The notes: generated by a model not told the origin, from the letters alone. Shown: positions 46,431 to 57,656, numbered from the stretch's first letter. The stretch: 64,000 nucleotides of DNA from Anthoceros angustus (GCA_010909165.1 VJWM01000019.1:1364001-1428000), one strand, 5' to 3'. Numbers and translations: made by a program.

Positions 46431-47362
46431 AAGAGACAGAAGCTAGACGAAAGAGTCTAGAAGAGTTAAGTATGATCGTCCAAATGATTTCCGATCGTGA
46501 TTAGAAGTTTAAAGTACGAAAATATATGTATGACTAAGATTCATATGTATTTGGTAACATGTGGATAAAAATATGCATATATATTTAATGCCATGTGGAT
46601 GAAAAATATATATATGAATATAGTATTCCCTAATGTAGGGAGAGAGTGGAAAAAAAATTCTGGGAAACCACTAAGGGATACTATAAGTGCGCACATGATA
46701 AACTTAGTAGCAAATAGTTTTGCCCAGAATGACTGTTATGTAAGTGGTCATGCTTAAAATTTACTTAGCATGTCCGCTGTTCACTGGAGGATTGCCGTTT
46801 TGGGCTTACAGATGCCGATGGGCCGAGTTAAGGGCATGCCATGCCGATGTCGCACGGATCATCGAATAACCAAGCATTTGGTTGTTTTTACGTACTACTT
46901 AAATAGAAGTTGGTGGTTTTAGGCCGGCTCGGGCAAATAAATATAATAGGTCAGTGGGTTTTGTCGTACGCAGGACGAAGTCGGGTTTTGGGAAAGTTGA
47001 GTCTAACGCGAAGTGGCAAACTCCACAGCTTTCTCACGCTCGGCCGGGAGGCCTGTCAGACAACTGGCCCGGTACAAGCGCTTCCCAGCGGAATCATCGT
47101 GTGACCAAGTCAAGCCAAGCCAAGCCCTGTGTGTGTGTGAAGACGCCGAAGCTGCCAGGCTGCGGCTTGTCCCTCGATTCTGTCTGGTGTCCCGAGTTGC
47201 CAGCCTTCATCTAGTACTCTGCGGAGATCCACGAGCTGCGGGTGTACATGGCCCCGGATTCCAGATCTGAAGCTGTTCTTGTTCTCTCTTACAGCGGCTT
47301 GAACCAGGCCAGCATCGTTCAACCCTAGTCCTATGTCGGATTCGCGGGCTCCACATGCATGC
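46431..47362. other. Spacer and promoter region of the SPT2-like gene
   Basis: 46500-46680 is AT-rich with repeated atatatatt and catgtggat blocks. GC rises after 46900. No gene seen. Confidence 0.4.
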
Positions 47363-47464
47363 GCGAGGGAGAGGAAGAGAGGAGAGCAGGCTGCCAGGGC
47401 TGACGAGACCTGCTCGCAAGGGAGAGGAAGAGAGGAGAGCAGGCTGCCAGGGCCGACGAGCCCA
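47363..47464 (+). repeat. Two tandem copies of a 52-bp unit in the SPT2-like 5' leader
   Basis: The segment gggagaggaagagaggagag to aggctgccagggc is repeated at an offset of about 51-52 bp, just upstream of the ATG at 47488. Confidence 0.85.
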
Positions 47465-47487
47465 GCTCGCAGGGCTCCTGTCCTGAG

Positions 47488-49179
47488 ATGTGGAAGGAGG
47501 ACAGGAGAGCCGAACTTCTGCGCGACAATCGGGACAGCTCATGGCTCTTGGATAGCCCGGAGGACAGTCGGGGCGGCGACCGGGATCGGGATCGGAGCCG
47601 GGCTTCCGGCAGCGGCAGCGGCAGCAGGGTCTCGGCCCGGCACGAGGAGAACCTTGCGCGTCGGGAGAAGCTCAAGGAGTTGCAGCGGAGTAAGTTGAAG
47701 ACGCGGGAGAGCTTCTACGACAACGGCGGTGAGAGCAGCAGCAAGCATGCAGGTGGCGCGGAGAATGGCAAGGCGAATTCTGAGAGGCACGGCCCCGTGG
47801 AGCAGAAGAAGAAGTACCTTCCTTTCGACAATTTCGGCTCCTTCTTCGGGCCGTCCGAGCGGGTGGTGCCCAAGCATGTGCTGGAGCAGATTCGTGCCAA
47901 AGAGGAGCAGGCCAGGATTGCGCAGATCGAGGGCAGGCCGAGGGTGGGTGGAGGAATCGCCGGAAAGCCTGCCCCCAGGGAGCCTCCAAGGCCTCTTCCC
48001 AAGCCCGCTGTGAAGAAGAGACCTGTGGATGAGGCCACCAAGAAGGCTCTGGCTCTTAGGGAATCGCGGGACTACTCGTTTTTGGACTCCGACGAGCCTT
48101 TGAATGGGCCTGCTCCCAAGAAGGGCGCAGCTGCTCCCACTCCTCCTGCGAAGAACCGTTCCTCTGGAAGGCCTTCGGCTTTGCCTTCAGGCCAGAAGCC
48201 TGGTGCTGTGCGGGATTTCAGAGATGGCAGGAATGCTAGGGATGCTAGGGATGCCAGGGATGGCAGGGATGCTGGGCATGTTGGATATGGCAACAGGGAT
48301 GGCAGTCGGGAAGGGTCTTCTGGTCATGCCGCCTCCAAGCAAAGGGTGCAGGCTGGGGGAGGAAGAGAGAGCACCAAAATGCAGGCACCTACGCAGCGTA
48401 CCAAGGAATCTTTGGCTCATTCTTCCAGGCTTCCACCGAGTTCACGCGGCCAACCTAGTGTTGCCAGGCCTGTGTCGAAGCCAGGTGCATCAAGTCAAGC
48501 TCCGGAGAGGGCTTCAGCAAGGCCAGGTGCATACCCGCCACCTAAAACTTCTGCTGCTCCCAGACCTGGGGATAGGCCTGCAGTTTCCAAACCCTCGTCT
48601 GTAGGAGCAGGTAGTTCTGGCGGGGCTGCCCGGCCAGCTCCTGGTGGGGCCAGATCCAGTGGGGGATTGAAGGCTTCTGACCCCAGAGCTCGAATCGACT
48701 TGCGGAAGCCCGCTCCTCAGGATGCCAGGCGCATGCCAGGCGTTGGGCAACAAAGACCTAACGTCCCGCCAGTGACCTCCAGGCCTCCTGCTAGACATGT
48801 TGGTGACATGCAAAGACGGCCGCCCCCCACAAGACCCGTCCCCCGGATGGAAGCGCCTAGAAGGAGAGAGGATTTGCGACGCCCTCTTAACAGTGACGAT
48901 GAGGATTCTATGGATGATTTTATAGATGATGGGGATGGTCCAGCTGATTATTCCTCTATTATACAGAATTTGTTTGGACGTGGACGCAAGAGACCCATTT
49001 ACCATGACTCTGATGATGAGGATGACAAGTGCATGGAGGTGGGATTCAGTGCGATAGAGGCAGAGGAAAGAAGAAGTGCTAGAATAGGTCGAGAGGAGGA
49101 TCAGAGGGAGCTGGAGGCCATTGAAGCGGAAGAAAGGGCAGAGAGGCTTAGGAGGGAAAAGAAGAAGCGCAGATTGTAA
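47488..49179 (+). CDS. SPT2-like chromatin protein
   Basis: A single exon encoding 563 residues. The middle is basic, disordered and rich in Pro, Ser, Arg and Ala, with an RDARDARDGRDAG repeat near residue 250. The C-terminal ~100 residues match the SPT2 domain: DSMDDFIDDGDGPADYSSII, LFGRGRKRP, then an acidic DSDDEDD and MEVGFSAIEAEERRSARIGR, ending in a basic RLRREKKKRRL helix. SPT2 proteins bind H3-H4 through this end and act as histone chaperones behind RNA polymerase II. Plant SPT2-like proteins are of similar size and often have few introns. The N-terminus (MWKEDRRAELLRDNRDSSWL) is the usual start of the family's basic region. The gene looks intact. Confidence 0.88.
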   Translation: MWKEDRRAELLRDNRDSSWLLDSPEDSRGGDRDRDRSRASGSGSGSRVSARHEENLARREKLKELQRSKLKTRESFYDNGGESSSKHAGGAENGKANSERHGPVEQKKKYLPFDNFGSFFGPSERVVPKHVLEQIRAKEEQARIAQIEGRPRVGGGIAGKPAPREPPRPLPKPAVKKRPVDEATKKALALRESRDYSFLDSDEPLNGPAPKKGAAAPTPPAKNRSSGRPSALPSGQKPGAVRDFRDGRNARDARDARDGRDAGHVGYGNRDGSREGSSGHAASKQRVQAGGGRESTKMQAPTQRTKESLAHSSRLPPSSRGQPSVARPVSKPGASSQAPERASARPGAYPPPKTSAAPRPGDRPAVSKPSSVGAGSSGGAARPAPGGARSSGGLKASDPRARIDLRKPAPQDARRMPGVGQQRPNVPPVTSRPPARHVGDMQRRPPPTRPVPRMEAPRRREDLRRPLNSDDEDSMDDFIDDGDGPADYSSIIQNLFGRGRKRPIYHDSDDEDDKCMEVGFSAIEAEERRSARIGREEDQRELEAIEAEERAERLRREKKKRRL

Positions 49180-49289
49180 TATGCTGTCTCAATAGATTTT
49201 TTTGGTCAACTTATTCTTATCTTCATTGTTTCGGTGGGTTCAACAGAGCTCGGTAACAGCCTTCAGGCGGCTTGATAGACAAAAACTTT

Positions 49290-50960
49290 ATCTCCAACTG
49301 CCTTAGGCTTGTGCCTGCAGAAGATGCTCACTGACCCTGCAGGCCTGTGCAAGTGTGGGCAACCCAGCTCTGGAGATGGGGAAGCTGCTTCATGCACAAA
49401 TAAGAGAGCAAGGACATGAAGTGAATGTGTGGCAGCTTGGAAGATGCTCAGAGAGTGTTCAACGGACTTGTTGAAAAGGATGATGTGACATGGACTGCGC
49501 TTATTGCAGGGTACTCCCAGCAGGGCTTGGTCCAGGGGGCCCTCAGACTCGACAGTGTTATGCAAGAAGAAGGCATTGCTGTACCAAGTCCGACGACGTT
49601 TGTGTGCCTCCTGCAGACATGTGCAAGTGTGGGTACTCCAGCCTTGAAGAAGGGGAAGCAGCTGCATGAAGAAATTAGAGAACGAGGACATCAAGCTGAT
49701 GTCTTTGTGGCGAGCAGTTTGGTAAACACACATGCTAAGTGTGGCAGCTTGGAAGATGCTCAGAGTGTGTTTGACGGACTTGTTGAAAAGGATGATGTGA
49801 CGTGGACTGCTCTAATTGCAGGGTATGCCCAGCAGGGCCAGGGGCAGGTAGCGCTTTGTCTCTACAGTGTCATGGACGAAGAAGGCATTGCTGCACCCAA
49901 CTTTGTGACATTTGTGTTGCCTCTTGCAGGCATGCGCAAGTGTGGGCATCCCAGCTTTGTAGAAGGGGAGGCAGCTCCATTCACGGATTAGGGAAAGAGG
50001 ATATCAGACAGATGTGTTTGTGGCCAGCAGTTCGGTGAGCATGTGCGCGAAGTGTGGCAACCTGGGAGATGCTCAAGGAATGTTTGATGGACTTATCAAA
50101 AAAGATGTGGTCACATGGATTGCTATGATAGGAGGGTATTCCCAGCAGGGCATGGGTGTGGAAGCCCTTCGTCTCTACAATGCAATTTAGGAAGACAGCA
50201 TAGCTGTACCTAATTCCGTGACATATATGTGCCTCCTGCAAGTATGTGCCCATCTGGCAGCTTGCATCTAGGAAGGCAGCTACATGCACAGATTGACGAA
50301 CACGGGCTTCAAGCTGATAGGGGTTTTGCTGGCAGTTTGATAAAGTATGGAAAATGTGGGAGCATGGTGGATGCAGGGCAGGTGTTTGATGGATTGCAAG
50401 AAAGGGATGTCATCGCCTGGAATGCTTTGATTGCAGGCTACGCCTGTCAAGGAGACAGTGAACTGGTGTTTGACTACGTCCAGAGAATGAAAGAGAATGG
50501 CAGACAGCCAGTGAGCGTCACATTCCTTAACATAGTCTCAGTATGCAGTCAAGCGGGTGTAGTGAAGAAGGGACGAGAGTACTTTCAGGCTATTAGCAAA
50601 CAGCACTGCATCAATCCTACATCTCGCCACCTCACCTGCATGGTGGATGAGGCTATAGCTTTAGTATGTACTACCTGATGCTGTAGTTTGGCATACTTTG
50701 TTGGGTGCTTGTCAGAAGTGGAGCAACGTGGAGGTGGGACTCCATGCTTTCCACGAAGGGGTGAAGTTAGATGGGGGAGATTTTGAAGCATATGTGTCGA
50801 TGTCAGACATACACTGGTGCCCAGATGTGGGAGGAGGCACAGAAGATGCAGGCAAGAAGACTGCAAGTCAGGGCATGGAAGGAGCCGGGTCAGAGCTGGT
50901 GGACAGACAAGGATGGAGCAGGTTTTTTGTTGGGGACGACAAGCATGATCACAGGCAGGG
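49290..50960 (+). pseudogene. PPR pseudogene, C-terminal two-thirds
   Basis: Close relative of the gene at 57898. It begins LQACASVGNPALEMGKLLHA, has open stretches at 49425-49991 (KCGSLEDAQRVFNGLVEKDD and so on) and 50229-50678 (GKCGSMVDAGQVFDGLQERD). It ends with WHTLLGACQKWSNVEVG-like and YVSMSDIHW, which match the E motif of that gene. Breaks include a frameshift near 49430, stops near 49990 and 50190, a stop after CTT at 50678, and frame changes in the E region. The N-terminal third is absent here but lies inverted at 51850-52550. Confidence 0.88.
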
Positions 50961-51280
50961 AAGGCTGCAACAGGTTTTTTTCAAATCAATGAAACAGGGA
51001 TGTATGCCAGTCTCTGACTCGTCACCGCCCAGCATATCTGGTGACGGAAAGGAGATTGAATATCACCTACGTCCTAAACAACACGTCGAAGGGGATCCCC
51101 GGAGGCATTGTAAAAGTCCTTCGGGTCTCGTTGATTTTCACACCGCTAGGAAACATAAGTCCGCGGTCAAGAATTTGCAGGGATGTTTTTCGGTTATCAC
51201 TTAGACACACGGGTCCACTTTCAGAGCAGGCAACCATGCTTCCGGATGAGATTGGGGAGTCCAGGTTGCTAAGACCACCA

Positions 51281-51750
51281 CTAATTGGTTTGGGAGGCCC
51301 ACTTGGGGACGCCTGTTTCATTGTAGACCACCAGATTGCCGTCGAGTTGGACCTGGGCGTAGTAACTGCCCGGGGTGGACTGGGATGAAATGGATTACCA
51401 CAGCTCGTTACTGTGGTGTCCGTGGATGACCAGGTTTCCGTCGCGCTCCAGCACCAGGTAGCAGATGTACTGGCCGGAGTTGCTAGTTCCGGTAGCCCAG
51501 TACGCTTGGTCGTTGTGGTACAGCACAAGGTTGCAGTCAGTTTGGAATTGCAGCAAGAACGAGTTGTCTTCGCCGTTCTGGATGGTCATGCGTGCATTGC
51601 GAGGAAGACAGTGCTGTGCATGGTGAATCCCTCCGACTGCCATGCGTCCGAGGCGTACAACCGGGAGTCAGGTGGCGGGTAGATATCAGCAATCCCCGGT
51701 ACGAGCAGCGCTGGGCAAAGGACCGCTGCGAGGAGAAGAGTGGCGCCCAT
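51281..51750 (-). pseudogene. Secreted B-lectin (GNA/bulb-type mannose-binding) pseudogene
   Basis: The ATG at 51750 opens a signal peptide (MGATLLLAAVLCPALLVPG) and SRLYASDAW. A frame change follows, then FLLQFQTDCNLVLYHNDQAY, GQYICYLVLERDGNLVIHG, an in-frame TAA (51395-51397), and GSYYAQVQLDGNLVVYNE. Three QxDxNxVxY-type sugar-binding motifs in series are the hallmark of the bulb lectin fold; the middle one here is degenerate. A TAG follows at 51281-51283. The frameshift plus the internal stop make it non-functional unless it is spliced or read through. Confidence 0.8.
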
Positions 51751-51849
51751 CGCCGAGGCTGCAATTGCGATGCAGTGAATGCTGCCCTTGTTTGGAGAAG
51801 ATCATGCTCGGAACCCGGTTTCAGAGCTGGAATTGCAGCTTCTCCCAAT

Positions 51850-52550
51850 GTCACGGAATTGGGTACCGCGATTCTCTCGTCTTGCATAACACTGTACAGA
51901 CGAAGGGCTTCCTGCCCCAAGCCCTGCTGGGAGTAACCTGCTATCATGGTATACCACGCCACCACATCCTAAGCTGCCACACTTGGCGTATATGCTCATC
52001 CAGCCAGTGCAGACAATCAAATCAGGCTCAACGCCTGTGGCCAACACATCAGCATGCACCTGCTGCCCCGTTTTCAGGTCTGATTCTTTTGCACAAAACC
52101 TTCCGTCCTTTGCTTTTTGTATGCGGTCTGTCACCACAGCAAAGAACCGCCACAACCACATGGCTATCTTGCTGCTCACCTGACCTGCACATCCATGTAT
52201 ACAGTTCTACGGCCTGATGCCCTTGCGCATGTTCAGCATGCGCAGAAATTATTGCCGACCACGTGAAGGCTTCCGGTTTCGCAACTTCTGCGATTGCATC
52301 CATAGCGTCTTGCAACCTGCCATGGGAAGCATATATTCGGAGGAATTGGGCGGCCAGGAACTTGTCTGACTGGTACTCGCTTTCCACATCCAAAGCATGT
52401 ACTCGTCGACCCACGTGCAACGCGATCCTTCGAGACAATCTTCGAAATAGCATAAATGAGGCACTTGGAAATGCACCAGTCCGTCTGCACCAGAACTCCC
52501 AGAGCCTCCACAGCTTCAGCGCAACGCCCCTCATGACATAGCTGGCTCAC
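51850..52550 (-). pseudogene. PPR pseudogene, N-terminal third
   Basis: The minus strand reads EAVEALGVLVQTD, then after a shift GRRVHALDVESEYQSDKFLA, FLRIYASHGRLQDAMDAI and FTWSAIISAHAEHAQGHQAV. After another shift come LKTGQQVHADVLATGVEPDL and YAKCGSL, then YTMIAGYSQQGLGQEALRLY and MQDERIAVPNSVT, where similarity stops near 51860. Each part matches residues about 95-300 of the gene at 57898. The segment between AVLCC and DLKTGQQ is replaced by unrelated sequence, a piece of which recurs near 53830. Confidence 0.85.
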
Positions 52551-52939
52551 GGTCTCAGCCGTTGCGCCCCTATATCACCTGCAGGCCTGTGAGGGACAAC
52601 ATCATCGGGCGATCTCCAGTCGGATGCATAAAGACCCATCTCCAATTTCGGAGCAGCAAGATGAGTATCCACCCAAGCTGACCTTGCACTACTTCGTCAA
52701 CAAGAGAACTTCCTGCACTTCCAGCACCGAAACGTTAGGCCAGCGGAGGTTCTTCTGATTTTCCCTGCTATCGCAGTGAAATGTGGATGGTCCCCGAAGA
52801 ATATGTGCAGGGGAGAGCTCCAGACAGCCATGGCTCGCAGCCAAGGGTGCAAGAAGCACCACCCCTTCGTTGAGCACTACGTGGAGGGGGGAGGATTGTG
52901 CAAGGCGGCCAAAAAACCTGTCCTAATGAGTGGTCAAAC

Positions 52940-53050
52940 GAAAAAAACCGCTGCAACGAGAGGGATGGCGCCCATCGCCGACGGTGCAATTGCGATGCAC
53001 TGGATGCTGCACTTGTTTCGCGGAACTTCAGGGCTGGAATTGCAATTGCT
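52940..53050 (-). pseudogene. Second lectin 5'-end remnant
   Basis: About 110 bp matches the 5' flank and start of the lectin pseudogene (51737-51840), including cgcccatcgccga around the ATG (52975). It reads MGAIPLVAAVFFV and then stops. Only the signal-peptide end survives. A (gctgcc)n run adjoins it at 53050-53085. Confidence 0.6.
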
Positions 53051-53305
53051 GCGGCTGCTGCTGCCGCTGCCGCTGCCGCTGCGTTTACAGCCTTCTCGCA
53101 AACAAAACCGACAACGCGAGGGCTGTTGTCGCTACGGAAAAACCGAAGCGCGGGCTGGCGACCGCCCATGGGCCAGGCTGGCCCTGCACCGTGGAATGGA
53201 ACGGAAGCATACAAAAATGGAGCACTTGAACACTCTCCTTGCACATCCAGAGCTGGAACATGCCAACCATCCCTGCGCCACGCGCTGTGGTAGTGGCCAT
53301 CTGGC

Positions 53306-53706
53306 TGTCCAAATGGCTTAGGCCAAGTAGACACATTTATAAGAACGTCGTGATTAAGCATCTGAGCTTAGATCGGTACTTAAATGGGGTGCCTGAAGGG
53401 AGTGGATGCCCTTGGTGCAAGTTTTTTTTTTTTTAATTTGGTATTTTGAAAATAAATCAAAACAACCCCGGGGAGAAATCTTCAGCAAGGGTTCTGATTC
53501 CCCTATGTTACACATCGTATCATCCCAACATGAAGAGACTTTACTCTTCCCGAGGTCCTCTGAGTACGTGCCTAGATACCATCGCAGGTTATGTGGGACT
53601 TGGTGCAAGTAGCTTAGGCACACCATGGTACAAGTTGTTAAGTACCAAATCCCATGACGGAAATCCGTCCTTAGGTGGACTTCAATAAAATTCTTCTTCT
53701 TCTTCC
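53306..53706 (+). repeat. Interspersed repeat, copy 2 (interrupted)
   Basis: Same element and orientation as 5278-5523, ending in aataaaattc(ttc)n. It is split after ggtgcaag by the insertion at 53422-53598 and lacks the 27-bp duplication of copy 1. Confidence 0.8.
53422..53598 (-). mobile_element. Nested poly(A)-tailed retroposed insertion
   Basis: A 177-bp segment starts with 13 T on the plus strand, so it is a minus-strand sequence with a 3' poly(A) tail. It is flanked by an 11-bp direct repeat, cttggtgcaag (53411-53421 and 53599-53609), present only once in the empty copy at 5.4 kb. This is the signature of LINE-driven retroposition. The body has no recognised tRNA head, so it may be a truncated mRNA copy or an unknown SINE. 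Confidence 0.85.
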
Positions 53707-54780
53707 GTACGGGGAACAGACGCTAGAAACTGGCTTGAGAACTGTTGCTCTTAGACTTCCCTAGCTGCAGCGTGCCGTGGTTATGACTCGTGATGACCTA
53801 GGCCAGGTTAGCATTTGTTACAAGCAAAGACGAAACCTTCCGTCCTCTGCTTTTTGTATGTGGTCTGTCACCAAAGTCTGGATAATGCAGCTACTTGTGT
53901 GTGAAATTTTTATGAATGCCTAGAGGGATATGGAAATGCAGTGCAATGGAATTGTACCAAATTATCACAGCTTGAAGGGATATTGGTTGCGCTCCATACT
54001 TCACCCGAGTTCCCTTGAGAGACTAGCAATTATACTCGTGCTCAAAGATATGCCTACTAGAAAAATTGCCCTTACATAGACTTAATATCAAACGAGCCAA
54101 CGAAGACTTTATGTGGTAAAAAGCGATAAACTATCTACCCGAAACTAAGGGGACAGTCCTCAAGGGGGTATCAAGGAACAACCCTCAAGTGTGCGTTGGC
54201 CAACGTCCTTTGCAGGGCCAACGTCCTTTGCAAGGCCAACGTCAAAACGCATTTGGTTCAACATGGCGACCATTTCTATGTTACCCAGAAAATAATTATT
54301 ACATTAAAATAAAAATATTACAAAAATAAAATAAATTTTTTGCACGGTTCAAATACATATTAAATTGTATGACTTTTCATTGTACATACTTATATCGTAC
54401 CGTTCTCGTTGGGGTTCGAGATGTGTGTGTGAACATATTTTTGCCGTTTATTGTACGCATCAATTTCCTGGGATCTTCAGATTCTGCGGTACTTTACCAT
54501 GCCACATCAGCCCATGCATAGCCGTATGGTTGAGAAAACTTTCTTGTCACACAACTTGGACAAAGGTATGGCGTACCAAAATGATATGGGGTTTTTATCA
54601 AGGTTCTGATAAGAAGTTTTCCTGCCACATATGGCGTGCAGTTGCACAACTGCAGGTACAAGCATGCTAGAGTTGGTAAAGGGCAGTTAGATGTCCACCG
54701 CCAGAACCGTTATGAGCTATAGTGGCAGCCTATAGACGGGAGTGGCAAGAAGTGACAACTTTCGTTGATTACACAAGATG
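53707..54780. other. Spacer with short repeats
   Basis: 53830-53870 repeats a 42-bp piece of the inverted PPR pseudogene (52093-52135: aaccttccgtcc, gctttttgtatg). 54193-54240 contains three tandem ggccaacgtcctttgca units. No gene seen. Confidence 0.45.
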
Positions 54781-54949
54781 CGTAGATTGCATCAGAGCTT
54801 GTATATTGAATAACGTACAAAGTGAACATAAGGAGAGTTCAACTACAAAACGGTGAGTCCAACTATTAAAACTGCCGCTTAGGGTTTCTGTTGATAACTA
54901 AACTAGGTACATTCTAATGCGTCATATGTTTAATAACATAACTCTAACA
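54781..54949 (-). mobile_element. Probable Ty1/copia 3' LTR remnant
   Basis: The minus strand gives ATGAGTGGGAG (PPT, 54960-54950), then TGTTAGAGTTATG (LTR start). It lies downstream of the copia pol remnant at 57656-56215 and in the same orientation. The outer end was not determined. Confidence 0.5.
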
Positions 54950-54960
54950 CTCCCACTCAT

Positions 54961-56214
54961 TAGATATATGACTATAATCATAGTCTGGCTTAATGGATAA
55001 GGGAATTTGCCAACAAACCCTTGTACGCCCAGCGCCTGTACCCTCTTCGTGCTTGCAAAGCCCGTTACACTAGTTGTACTCCTTAGTCGCCAGCGCCCAT
55101 GCTCCATCTCCAACATCATGGTCTGCAATTCTAAGCCTTGCAAAACACCTGCAAGGAGCTTGCTATGGAGGGCACTCGCCATGCTCCTATCGACTTGTCG
55201 ACATCAGATAAAGCCAATTCTGGGTATGAATACCATAGCGCTCGTGAGGAGCAATAAGAGGATGTGAAGCCGGTGCTCAACTCTCTGGTCACAGGTGCCC
55301 CTGAGCCCCGATGCGACAATGCTTTTACGGTGCCTCCTTGTTGCCATGTGCACTCGGATATCGTCCAGGCATGGCAGGCTGCAGAGGTAGACGACTACTA
55401 CAACATGACTATGTATTGGAAGGGATTGGTGAGGGACTTGGAACAGAGGGAGGACAAACTTGCACGAGCAGTGGAACATCTCAAAAGAAAGCCGGTGTCC
55501 TCCTCTCGCCGCCCTACCTATCCAAGCTACACCAACTACAACATTATGCTGAGAAAAGTAGAGCCAGAAGTAGGGAACAAGGTAGTTGTTCCCACAAACT
55601 TCTCAACCAAAGCCTTCACTTTACCAACTGGAGACCTGAACAAAGTTAGGAGGCTTGTGAGCGACGGAAATGGAGTGGATGACCCTCTAACTCCTGAAGT
55701 ATACATCCGGTGTGGGAGAAGTGGTACAGGTAGGGCGGACATGGTGGGAACTTCATTACTTTCTACTGTAAGTGTCTACAGCACGTCTGACAAATCTCCC
55801 ACAGTTTGTGTGGTTTGACAAGTGCTTAGACCTATGTTTCACTAACCACATAATGTCTACGCAGTTTCTAAGAAGAGGATATGTGAGGAGGCTGGAATGG
55901 ACTGGGAACCACATGGACAGAGACGATGAGACAGAGTCTAAGCTAGAGCGTAATGCAGAAGGAGACAGACGAAACTTGTTTCTTTCCCAATCAAGTGCTA
56001 AAGACAAAGAATCATCCTAGAGTATCTTAGAGTTGACCAGGGGGACACTGTCTACCTATCTAACCTCCTTCAGACACACCTCACTTACTTGCTGGACTGC
56101 AAAATTATGTGGCTAGAGTCTAGAACCCCTAGAGCTTCTCTAAACTAGTAGTGCTTGACTTTTGGAAGAGATTTTGTGAGAATATCTGCAGCATTTAAAT
56201 CTGTAGAGATGTAC
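54961..56214. other. Unrecognised frames inside the copia remnant
   Basis: A plus-strand frame of 184 codons (55264-55818) and another of 82 codons (55772-56020) occur between the RNase H part and the LTR of a minus-strand copia element. The products are charged (YWKGLVRDLEQREDKLARAV; RRGYVRRLEWTGNHMDRDDE) and show no known domain. They could be a captured gene piece read opposite to the element, or chance. Confidence 0.3.
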
Positions 56215-57656
56215 TCAAGCTTGATTCGTCGAATACTCTGGACGAATTAAGAGATTAAGAGATTCTCTTACAAAATGATGATGTACCTCGATATTTTTCG
56301 TTCTCGCATGAAATATAGGATTTTGAGCAAGTGCTAACGCCAATTGGTTGTCGCAGTAGATGACAGTCGGCTCTTTCTGTGCTTGCAATTGGCCCACATC
56401 TTCAAGAAGTCTCCTTAGCCATATGGTTTTACGGACCTTATGAAAATCTTCACTATGATAAGGGGGTTCTTTCCATTGGTGAGGGGGTCTATGAACACGA
56501 GCAGTTCGACGAGGGTGGGGAGGAGAAGGCTGGAATGGCATGAGATGCTCACTAGGTTCATCATCAGCAACTTTAAAACGTGGAACAAACCTATCGTCGC
56601 AAGGGCCAGCATCAGGAACACCAGGCGGAGGATGAACGAGAGAGTTTGGTTGAGAAGAACCAGAGGTAGGCTCAATAGGACTAGCATCCTCATAAGACTG
56701 AGAGTAAGAAGCCTCATCGGGTGGAGGAGGATTATTAGCATGCTAGGGAGGAATATTATTAGGCTCTTCACCATCACCAGCAAAAAAAGACGGATTAAAC
56801 GCAGAAAAGTCAGTGGCTTCTAACCCATTGAGGACAACATCATTAGCTTCACCCTCAGAACCTAAGTCTAACACATCTGGTGCTGCAGGGTCCACAGGGG
56901 CATTAGTTTGAACGATAGGTCTCTCATCAAAAACAACTGTCCGAGCATGAATGACCTTCTTGGAGGTAGGGTCAAATAGCTTATACCCATGGATCCCAAC
57001 AGTATAGCCGATGAAAATGTGTTTCTTGGATTTATAGGAGAACTTTTGATGCAGTTTGTTCGGGATATGTGCGTAGGCGATGCTCCCAAATACTTGGAGA
57101 TGTGACAGGTTAGGTTTCGATCCGTCAAGCCTCAAAGGAGTCTCGTAATGCGTAGACAAAGTCTGCTCAAGATACATGGCAACCTGTACAGCCTCACCCT
57201 AGAAGCGAACAAGAAGCCTCCGTGGAACAATAGAGAGCAAGCGGCATCCTGGATAGTACGATGCTGACGCTATGCTCTTCCGTTCATATCCGAATAATAA
57301 GGGATGGTTAAGGTAATCCCCTTCTCTTGGCAAAACTCTTGAAAAGTGGTTGATAAATATTCTTTAGCGTTATCAGAACGCATACACTTCAGTTGATGGC
57401 CTGTCTGTTGCTCAACATATGCCAGGTACGTCGTGAAACAGTCAAAGACGTCACTCTTGTGCTGAATAAGGGATGTGACAGTAAAATGAGTCTTGTCATC
57501 TTCCAACACAACAAAGTAAAGTGCCTCTCCATACAAAGGAGAAGACATCGGACCACAAATGTCCGAGTGGACCAAGTCCAAAGTCTCAGTGACTCTTTCC
57601 TCATCTCTAACCACACAATCGGGGCGGTAAACGGTAAGTAGGTTCGGGGTTGGCAT
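56215..57656 (-). pseudogene. Ty1/copia pol remnant lacking reverse transcriptase
   Basis: Integrase core at 57656-57270: LDLVHSDICGPM, FVVLEDDKTHF, CMRSDNAKEYLSTTFQEFC and IPYYSDMNGRA. Post-integrase region at 57177-56743: YLEQTLSTHYETPLRLDGSK, HLQVFGSIAYAHIP, FIGYTVGIHGYKLFDP. Then a proline-rich linker. The text jumps at about 56430 from WKEPPYHSEDFHKV directly into RNase H (RLLEDVGQLQAQKEPTVIYC, HARTKNIEVHHHFVRE). The whole reverse transcriptase is missing. The catalytic E of integrase lies at a break near 57270. Confidence 0.85.

Noticed and set aside
52768-53361. 197-codon minus-strand frame with a poly-Ala run
   Set aside because: The Ala run comes from a (gctgcc)n microsatellite. The rest is lectin 5' debris and repeat DNA.
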